Shown here: positions 1-5,631 of the stretch, one piece after another
How the letters are laid out: each line of letters starts with the position of its first letter
Numbering within the stretch: position 1 is the stretch's first letter
From: Bryobacterales bacterium
GTDB lineage: Bacteria > Acidobacteriota > Terriglobia > Bryobacterales > Bryobacteraceae
Length of the DNA: 6,299 bases
Assembly (NCBI GenBank): GCA_003517725.1
Contig: DOZZ01000252.1
Span: forward strand, 12,470-18,768
Reading direction: 5' to 3'
Translations under genes and position numbers: made by a program
Notes under the pieces: generated by a model
Seen by the model: only the letters and a program-made list of their open reading frames with translations
The model's database searches: none
What the model was told of the DNA's origin: nothing

Positions 1-13
1 GGCCGTGCATCGA

Positions 14-682
14 CTAATGCGGCAGGTAAGTTCGCAACTGCGGATAGACCGCCTGCACGAACGATACGCCCACCGCCGTAGCGGCGTCGTCGTTGTGTCC
101 GGCCACCGGCACCACCACGCGCACCAGCGACGTGTCGCTGTGGTGGTAGCGAATGGAATCCGCCACCAGATAATACTTGGCGGCGAACTCGTCGGCGATG
201 ACGCGCTTCTCGGTCTGGTACCAATACAACACCACGCTGCGGTTTTCGCCCTTCGAAACCACGTAGCGATTGATCTTAATGGTTTCGTGCGCCGCCGGGA
301 TCGGCACATCTATCATGCCGGTGGTGGACGGCACCCAGCCGGAGCCCGGCAGGCAGTTCTTCGGACTGTGCGGAGACTGCCCGGTGCGCTGCGTCTTGAA
401 GAACGCCACGAACAGGTTGACGCCGCCCATGGGCGATTGATACCAGCGGGTCAGCGTGTCGTCCGCGCGCAGCACCTCCTGCACCTCGGGCTCCACTACG
501 CCCACGCCGGCCACGCGCCAGTCCCCGGACGTCATCGGGAACTGCTCCAGCGGTTGGGCCAGTTCGATCTTGGCTTCGCCGCGGGACGCATAGTAGAAGG
601 CCGCCGCCTGCACCAGCAGCACGGCGGTCAGCACGCGCGCATAAGGACTGCGCAGCACGGAGGCGAGATTACCTTGAGGCAA
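14..682 (-). CDS. epsI: EpsI-like exosortase-associated protein
   Basis: A 222-residue protein of the EpsI family (exosortase C-terminal/associated domain), which accompanies exosortases in exopolysaccharide loci; its biochemical role is not firmly known. Seen: an N-terminal hydrophobic anchor at about residues 16-31, placing the rest outside the membrane; the family hallmark SPKNCLPGSGW at 106-116 with Cys110 preceded by His105; and a C-terminal part with WYQTEKR (154-160) and a TSLVRVVVPV strand (184-193), as usual in EpsI. Length is normal for a stand-alone EpsI. The start is TTG (680-682), chosen because AAGGAA lies six bases upstream (689-694) and the reading frame overlaps the exosortase stop by 14 bases; there is no ATG nearby. 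In many Proteobacteria this domain is fused to the exosortase, whereas here it is a separate, overlapping gene. The stop is 14 bases from the window edge, so downstream operon members cannot be seen. Confidence 0.9.
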   Translation of the reverse strand: MPQGNLASVLRSPYARVLTAVLLVQAAAFYYASRGEAKIELAQPLEQFPMTSGDWRVAGVGVVEPEVQEVLRADDTLTRWYQSPMGGVNLFVAFFKTQRTGQSPHSPKNCLPGSGWVPSTTGMIDVPIPAAHETIKINRYVVSKGENRSVVLYWYQTEKRVIADEFAAKYYLVADSIRYHHSDTSLVRVVVPVAGHNDDAATAVGVSFVQAVYPQLRTYLPH

Positions 683-1580
683 GACGTGTTCCTTTCACCA
701 GTACCTGGTGCCAGAGCGCCAGAATCGCCAGCGCCACCATGAAGATTATCCACCCCGACATGGCGTGAAAAAAGCCTTCGGCCAGTTCCGGTTTGGTCTC
801 GGCCAAAATGCCGGTCAGCGTCACGCGCGCCGCATTGGCCACAATCGCAATCGGGATCGTGCTTAGAAACAGCACCACGCGAATCCAGATCCGCTTCTCG
901 AAAAAATACCCGAACACCAGCGAAAGAAACGACAGCGACAGCAGCGACCGTATGCCGCTGCAGGCTTCCACCACGTTCAGCGTCTGGTCCGGCAGCTCCA
1001 GCACGTTGCCTTCGCGCAGCACCGGAATCTGCAATAACGACAAGGCTTTCTCCGCCAATTCGCTGGCGATCATCTGCAGCGGGAAGGTGATGCGGTTGTA
1101 AATGATGGCCGGGATCGGAATCATAAAAAGAAGCAGGAACAGCGGAAAGGCGAAGATTTTGAGATACTTCGTCCCGCCCAGCAGCAGCACCATACCCACC
1201 AGCGAAATCAGGAAGGCGGTGCGCGCCGTAAACAGCTCGGCGCCCAACGTTGCTATGCACAGTTGCAGCGCTCCGTAGAGCACCACCGGCAGGCCCCACC
1301 AGTTAGGCTGGGCCGGCGTGGCGGCTATCTCGGCCCGCTTTTGCCAGGCGATGTAGGCCGCGATGATGGGCACGAAAAAGCCGTGGCCCATATCCGCGTC
1401 GGAGTTCCAGTTCTTAACCAGCGCGTACAGCACCGGCGCGTAGCACACCAGCAGCAGCCCGCCGAACCACATCAGGTGCCAGGGGAACGCTGACGGCGCC
1501 TTCTCCTCCACGGTCAAAATTGCCTTGGGCTCCGCGTTGGTTTCGGCGCGCATTTCGGAGGACAATGGTAGATCTATCAT
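669..1580 (-). CDS. xrt: exosortase family transpeptidase (integral membrane)
   Basis: A 303-residue polytopic membrane protein of the exosortase/archaeosortase family. Exosortases recognise a C-terminal sorting signal (PEP-CTERM type) on exported proteins, cleave it and are thought to attach the protein to a surface component. Seen: a polar N-terminus (1-32), then about seven or eight hydrophobic segments (near 35-55, 66-80, 97-112, 120-136, 141-161, 212-227, 231-250, 274-292), and the three conserved catalytic positions: Cys207 in EACSGIRS, Arg252 in ANAARVT and His272 in FHAMSGW. The GHGFFVP motif near 65-71 is also typical. The protein ends soon after the last helix, so the EpsI domain is not fused but encoded next, overlapping by 14 bases. 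The first ATG (1578-1580) is used; its ribosome site is weak (AGG about 11 bases upstream), and Met10 (1551-1553) is a possible alternative. The subclass (XrtA or another) cannot be settled by eye. Confidence 0.93.
   Translation of the reverse strand: MIDLPLSSEMRAETNAEPKAILTVEEKAPSAFPWHLMWFGGLLLVCYAPVLYALVKNWNSDADMGHGFFVPIIAAYIAWQKRAEIAATPAQPNWWGLPVVLYGALQLCIATLGAELFTARTAFLISLVGMVLLLGGTKYLKIFAFPLFLLLFMIPIPAIIYNRITFPLQMIASELAEKALSLLQIPVLREGNVLELPDQTLNVVEACSGIRSLLSLSFLSLVFGYFFEKRIWIRVVLFLSTIPIAIVANAARVTLTGILAETKPELAEGFFHAMSGWIIFMVALAILALWHQVLVKGTRLASR
683..710 (-). promoter_or_regulatory. epsI ribosome binding site with adjoining hairpin
   Basis: Read on the minus strand, AAGGAA (694-689) lies six bases before the TTG start of the EpsI gene and decides that start. 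Immediately upstream is a perfect 6-base inverted repeat, CACCAG-GTA-CTGGTG (710-696), ending one base into the purine tract. Both lie within the last codons of the exosortase gene. The hairpin could tune re-initiation at the overlapping TTG start; this is inference, and part of the symmetry may be chance in coding sequence. Confidence 0.5.
1575..1580 (+). promoter_or_regulatory. possible -10 box for the peptidase operon
   Basis: TATCAT matches the sigma-70 consensus TATAAT at five of six bases and lies in the AT-richest part of the divergent start region. It would start transcription near 1587 and give a leader of about 50 bases before the ATG at 1640. The -35 region at the right distance (around 1552-1558, TTTCGG) is poor, so this is only a candidate. 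It overlaps the exosortase start codon on the other strand. Confidence 0.2.
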
Positions 1581-1587
1581 TACACGC

Positions 1588-1604
1588 GGAACCTGCGCGG
1601 TTCC
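1588..1604. repeat. perfect inverted repeat GGAACC-N5-GGTTCC between divergent genes
   Basis: GGAACC (1588-1593) and GGTTCC (1599-1604) form an exact 6-base palindrome around TGCGC. It lies in the 59-base gap between the exosortase start (1580, minus strand) and the preferred peptidase start (1640, plus strand). It could be an operator half-site pair shared by both directions, or a short leader hairpin. It is too short to exclude chance. Confidence 0.35.
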
Positions 1605-1639
1605 ACTGGCGTCCCGATGAGGAGACGGTTCACGACGAA

Positions 1640-3403
1640 ATGTCCCGGCAATTACTCACTCTGGCTGTATTATTTCTCGGCAACGCCTTCGGTCAAGGCC
1701 TGAATATCCTGCCGCTGGCGGAGGTACGCGCCGGCATGCACGGCACCGGGAAAACCGTCTTCCGCGGCGATCGCATCGACGATTTCGGCGTCGAAATTCT
1801 GGGTGTTCTCGAGAATATCGGTCCCAAACAATCGCTAATTCTGGCGCGCCTCTCGGGCGGTCCCCTGGAGCAGACCGGCGTGATGCAGGGCATGAGCGGC
1901 AGCCCCGTCTACATCGGCGGCAAGCTGATCGGCGCCGTGGCCATGGCCTTCCCCTTTTCGAAGGAGCCGATCGCCGGCATACGCCCGATCGAAGAGATGC
2001 TGCGCGTGGGCTCGGAACCCGACACCGGACATCGCCAAAGCCGTGGCGCCCGGCACGTGGCCTGGAATGGCCAGGACCTCACTGCCGCCTTCAGCCCGCT
2101 CGAAGCCGTCGCCGCCGGCGGATCGCGCCTCGAAAATATCGCGACACCCCTCTCCTTTGGCGGCTTCACGCAGACCGCTATCGACGTCTTCGCTCCGCGC
2201 CTGCGCGCCCTTGGCATGGAGCCGCGGCAAGGCACCACGGTGGGCGGCGGGCGGCTCACGGCCATGGGCAATCCGGCCAACCTGAAACCCGGGTCCATGA
2301 TCAGCGTGCAGATGATGAGCGGCGATCTGAGCATCGGCGCCGACGGCACCGTAACGGCCATCGACGCCGGGCGCGTCTACGCCTTCGGTCATCGCTTCTT
2401 CGCGCTGGGCCCGACCGGCCTGCCGTTCGCGCGGGCTGAAGTTATCTCGCTGATGCCCAACCTGAACACCTCGTTCAAATTGTCCGAGGCCAAGGAACTG
2501 ATGGGCATCATCTCTCAGGATCGCGACGCCGCCATCGCCGGACGCCTGGGCCAATACGCCAACCTGATTCCGGTCACCATCCACGTTCGCCGCGGCGCCC
2601 GCAAGATCGAGTCCTACGAAATGAGCCTGATCGATGACCGCCTGCTGGCCCCGGTGCTGCTGCAGATGGCCGTCTTCTCCTCGATCGACGCGACCGAACG
2701 CTCCGTCGGAGGCACCAGCCTGGCGCTGCAGGGCTCCATTCAGTTTGCCGATAAGCGCGCGCCGGTCGAGCTCAGCAGCTATGCCGCGGCCGACACCGGC
2801 TCGGCTCTGCAAGCCTCGCTCTCGGCCATGGTGCCCTTGGCCTATATTCTGCAAGGCGGCTTTGACGGGCTCAAAATCAAGAGCGTCAACTTCGATATCG
2901 ATTCCTCGGACAGCAAGCACGCGCTGCAAATCGAAGACGTGATGGCCTCGCGCCGCGAAGTGCATCCGGGCGATAAGCTGAGCCTGACGACCCTCTTCAC
3001 CGGCGAGAACGGCGCCGAAGTCTCCCGCACCATCCCAATCCAGATTCCCACCGGCTGCGCGCCCGGCACCATCTTCATTACCGTCGCCGACGGCAGCCAG
3101 ACCAGCGTGGCCGACCTGAGGCAGACCCTGAATTCGACGCCGCGCTCGCCCGATCAACTGCTTGAAACAGTGCGCCGGTTGAAAGGCAACACCCGCGCCT
3201 ACGCGCGTCTGTGGCGCGCCGATCCCGATTTCCAGGTAGGCGGCTCGGACCTGCCCGGCACCCCGCCATCCGTGGCTCTGGTGCTGGCCGGCACGCAGGG
3301 CATTGCGCAGACCCGCAACTCGAAGTTGAGCGAGTTGGAAATCGATCCTGGCGAAGTGCTGGTCACGGGCTCCAAGACCATCCAGATTGAGGTGAAGCCT
3401 TGA
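1640..3403 (+). CDS. exported SpoIVB/S55-type serine peptidase-like protein
   Basis: A 587-residue exported protein with the S55 (SpoIVB) peptidase signature. Seen from the ATG at 1640: signal peptide 1-18 (hydrophobic core LLTLAVLFLG, likely cut after AFG); a beta-rich stretch at 30-55; then the serine motif GMSGSPV at 84-90, with Ser86 equivalent to the SpoIVB nucleophile, followed by GKLIGAVAMAFPF. After a linker of about 120 residues comes VYAFGHRF (246-253) with His251, then a strand-rich part containing SFKLSEAKELMGIISQDRD. The remainder (about 330-587) is beta-rich and unassigned. Thus Ser precedes His, opposite to SpoIVB, and no PDZ domain is evident. Two longer starts are open in frame: ATG 1565, with GGAGG only three bases upstream, and ATG 1520. 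Both add a charged extension before the signal peptide and overlap the exosortase gene, so 1640 is preferred, although its GAGGAG (1619-1624) is rather distant. It is not a sporulation gene by context. Proteolytic activity is inferred, not certain. Confidence 0.82.
   Translation: MSRQLLTLAVLFLGNAFGQGLNILPLAEVRAGMHGTGKTVFRGDRIDDFGVEILGVLENIGPKQSLILARLSGGPLEQTGVMQGMSGSPVYIGGKLIGAVAMAFPFSKEPIAGIRPIEEMLRVGSEPDTGHRQSRGARHVAWNGQDLTAAFSPLEAVAAGGSRLENIATPLSFGGFTQTAIDVFAPRLRALGMEPRQGTTVGGGRLTAMGNPANLKPGSMISVQMMSGDLSIGADGTVTAIDAGRVYAFGHRFFALGPTGLPFARAEVISLMPNLNTSFKLSEAKELMGIISQDRDAAIAGRLGQYANLIPVTIHVRRGARKIESYEMSLIDDRLLAPVLLQMAVFSSIDATERSVGGTSLALQGSIQFADKRAPVELSSYAAADTGSALQASLSAMVPLAYILQGGFDGLKIKSVNFDIDSSDSKHALQIEDVMASRREVHPGDKLSLTTLFTGENGAEVSRTIPIQIPTGCAPGTIFITVADGSQTSVADLRQTLNSTPRSPDQLLETVRRLKGNTRAYARLWRADPDFQVGGSDLPGTPPSVALVLAGTQGIAQTRNSKLSELEIDPGEVLVTGSKTIQIEVKP
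3389..3403 (+). promoter_or_regulatory. ribosome binding site and TTGA coupling junction
   Basis: GAGGTG (3389-3394) lies five bases before a TTG (3400-3402), whose last two bases belong to the TGA stop of the peptidase gene (TTGA overlap). The good ribosome site and the signal peptide encoded directly after it support TTG as the true start of the propeller gene. The arrangement implies translational coupling, hence roughly linked amounts of the two exported proteins. Confidence 0.7.
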
Positions 3404-5631
3404 GGCCGCTGGGGTTGCTGCTGTGTTTTTCGGCGCTGCTCCCGGCTTCCAGCACGCTGACCTGGGAGATGACCAGCTACCAGGACTTCGTGAAGGGCAA
3501 ATTCACCGGCGTCTCGTTGAGCCGCGAGGGCGACCTGCTGCTGGCGCCCAAACTGGAGTCTGTCTTCAACTCCGAACAGCCCGTTATCTGGAGCCTGGCG
3601 CAAGCCCCCGATGGCACGCTCTATGCCGCCACCGGCCACCGCGGCAAGCTGTTCCGCATCGACAAATCGGGCCAAAGCGCGCTGCTGTGGACCGCCGGGC
3701 AGCCCGAAATCTTCGCCATCGCGCTCGATAAAGCCGGTGCCGTTTATGCGGCGACCTCGCCCGACGGTAAGGTCTACCGCATTGAGCATGGTGTGGCCTC
3801 GCTCTACTTCGACCCTCATGCCCGCTATATCTGGGTGTTAACGTTCGGTCCGGATGGCGCGCTGTACGTCGGCACGGGCGATCAGGGCAAAATCTTCCGC
3901 GTCACGGCGGCCGAGAAAGGCGACCTGTACTATGCCACCGGCCAGACGCACGTCAGCGGCCTGAGCTTCGATGCGCAGGGGCGTCTGCTGGCCGGGACCG
4001 AGCCCAACGGCATCCTCTACCGGGTGACCGCCAAAGACAAAGCGTTTGCTCTCTACAATGCGAATCTTCCGGAGATCCGCGCCATCGGCCTGGGCCCCGA
4101 TGGCAGCGTCTATGCCGCGGGCCTGGGCGGATCGCTGGCGCGGCGCGGGCAGGCCGCCACGCCGTCTCAGACAGCTGCCGGCGGGGGCGCGGGCGCACCC
4201 TCGGTAACGACCTCCATCACGGTGACGGCCGATGCCAGCACTACCGGAGGGCCTGATATTAAGGGCGTGGAAGCGCCCAAGCCGCCGTCCTCGGCCCCCT
4301 CGGTGGTGAGCGCGGGCGCGTCTTCGCAGCAGCTGGAAGTCGCGGGCGTCGAAAAATCGGCCATCTATCGCATTCGCACCGACAACACCGTCGAGACGCT
4401 ATGGAGTTCGAAAGACGAGAATATCTATGACCTGCTGCCTCTCAACGGGCAGATTCTTTTCTCCACCGATGGCAACGGGCGCATTTACCGGCTGGCGCCG
4501 GACCACCACGTCACGCTCGTCGCGCAGACCAACGAAGTCGAGACGCTGCGCCTTTTAAAAACCGGCGGCTCGGTGCTGGCCGCTACCGGCAACATGGGCC
4601 GTGTTTACCGCCTGGCCGGCGAGAGCAACGCGCGCGGTTCTTACGAATCGCCGGTGTACGATGCCGGCACCATCGCGCGCTGGGGCGAGATTCGCTGGCA
4701 GGGCTCGGGCGCCGTGAACCTGCGTACGCGCAGCGGCAACTCGCTGCGGCCGGACCGCACCTGGAGCGACTGGTCCGAACCCCTGCCGCGCGCGGCGGGC
4801 GAGCAGGTCCCGAGCCCCAACGCACGCTACATCCAGTGGCAGGCCGACCTCGCCGCCGGCCAGACCACGCCGCACCTGCAGGGCGTCACCTTGGCCTACT
4901 TGCCGCAGAACTCCGCGCCGGTGCTGCGCTCCATCGTAGTCGCGGCCTCGCCGGCCACCGCCATCGCGACCTCCAAAGCCTCCATTCCGGCGGGCTCCAA
5001 CACGGCTTACTCCATCACCGTGACCGACACCGGCGACGCTGGCCCGGCCACCAGCACCGGCACGCCCACGCAGACGCTCTCGCGCGCCGCGTCACAGCAA
5101 CTGGTGATCACGTGGCAGGCCGACGATCCCGAAGGCGACAAGCTGGTCTACGATCTGAGCTTTCGGGGCGAGGGCGAGCGCGAATGGAAGTTTCTAAAGA
5201 GCAATTTCCACGAGAACACCTACTCGATCGACGCCGATTCGATGGCCGATGGCCGCTATTATTTCCGGGTCCACGCCTCCGACCGCGAGTCGAACCCGCA
5301 GGGCCAGGCGCTCGAAGCCGAGTTGACCAGTTCTCCGGTGCTGGTCGATAACACACCGCCGGCCATTGCCATCACCACGGCCACGCGCTCGGGGGCCTCG
5401 GCCGATATCGAATTCGCCGCGACCGACGCGACGTCGGACCTGCGCCGCTGCGAATATTCGCTCGATGCCAGCGCCTGGACCCCCATCGCGGCCAATGACG
5501 GCGTGATCGATTCGCGCCAGGAAGCTTTCTCCCTGCACCTGCGCGGACTAACGCCCGGAGAGCACGTGGTCGTCCTGCGCGTGGTCGACAGCGGCAACAA
5601 TACGGGCCTGGTCAAGCACATCCTGCGGTAG
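3400..5631 (+). CDS. exported seven-bladed beta-propeller protein with C-terminal beta-sandwich modules
   Basis: A 743-residue exported protein of unknown function. Seen: signal peptide about 1-18 (GLLLCFSALLPASS); then seven propeller blades of about 40 residues with a recurring pattern like PDGTLYAATG..GKLFRI. They begin near residues 63, 104, 144, 185, 226, 342 and 380. Blade five is interrupted by about 75 Ala/Ser/Thr/Pro/Gly-rich residues (about 242-319) and resumes at SAIYRI. After the propeller come a module at about 414-503 (SPVYDAG, WGEIRW, TWSDWSEPL, YIQWQA, LAYLP) that looks like a jelly-roll or sandwich; a low-complexity linker (about 515-566); a fibronectin-III-like module (568-650, WQADDPEGD, GRYYFRVHASD); and a final Ig-like module (652-743). 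There is no PEP-CTERM or other sorting tail and no membrane anchor beyond the signal, so it is probably periplasmic or secreted. The TTG start overlaps the peptidase stop, suggesting joint function; propellers commonly bind proteins or glycans, but no ligand can be named. Confidence 0.85.
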   Translation: MRPLGLLLCFSALLPASSTLTWEMTSYQDFVKGKFTGVSLSREGDLLLAPKLESVFNSEQPVIWSLAQAPDGTLYAATGHRGKLFRIDKSGQSALLWTAGQPEIFAIALDKAGAVYAATSPDGKVYRIEHGVASLYFDPHARYIWVLTFGPDGALYVGTGDQGKIFRVTAAEKGDLYYATGQTHVSGLSFDAQGRLLAGTEPNGILYRVTAKDKAFALYNANLPEIRAIGLGPDGSVYAAGLGGSLARRGQAATPSQTAAGGGAGAPSVTTSITVTADASTTGGPDIKGVEAPKPPSSAPSVVSAGASSQQLEVAGVEKSAIYRIRTDNTVETLWSSKDENIYDLLPLNGQILFSTDGNGRIYRLAPDHHVTLVAQTNEVETLRLLKTGGSVLAATGNMGRVYRLAGESNARGSYESPVYDAGTIARWGEIRWQGSGAVNLRTRSGNSLRPDRTWSDWSEPLPRAAGEQVPSPNARYIQWQADLAAGQTTPHLQGVTLAYLPQNSAPVLRSIVVAASPATAIATSKASIPAGSNTAYSITVTDTGDAGPATSTGTPTQTLSRAASQQLVITWQADDPEGDKLVYDLSFRGEGEREWKFLKSNFHENTYSIDADSMADGRYYFRVHASDRESNPQGQALEAELTSSPVLVDNTPPAIAITTATRSGASADIEFAATDATSDLRRCEYSLDASAWTPIAANDGVIDSRQEAFSLHLRGLTPGEHVVVLRVVDSGNNTGLVKHILR

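Noticed and set aside
5..742. 245-codon open frame on the plus strand opposite epsI
   Set aside because: His/Arg-rich translation with no domain; it is the mirror of a well-supported EpsI gene and spans into the exosortase gene.
628..1299. 223-codon open frame on the minus strand within the exosortase gene
   Set aside because: Different frame from the exosortase, without membrane segments or motifs; shadow of the true gene.
1520..1639. The longer peptidase start at ATG 1520
   Set aside because: It would put an Arg-rich extension before an otherwise standard signal peptide and overlap the exosortase gene by 61 bases, with no ribosome site.
1835..3157. 440-codon open frame on the minus strand opposite the peptidase gene
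   Set aside because: Its translation is rich in Gly, Ala, Arg, His and Asp with no recognisable domain, typical of the antisense of high-GC coding DNA; the plus-strand frame has clear family motifs.
4213..5060. Similar DNA around the two SITVT-encoding stretches (near 4213 and 5011), considered as a duplicated segment
   Set aside because: Similarity covers only about 16 bases and both lie in low-complexity linkers, so convergence of composition explains it as well as duplication.
4836..5351. 171-codon plus-strand open frame inside the propeller gene
   Set aside because: Arg/Gly/His-rich off-frame translation; no motif and no ribosome site seen.
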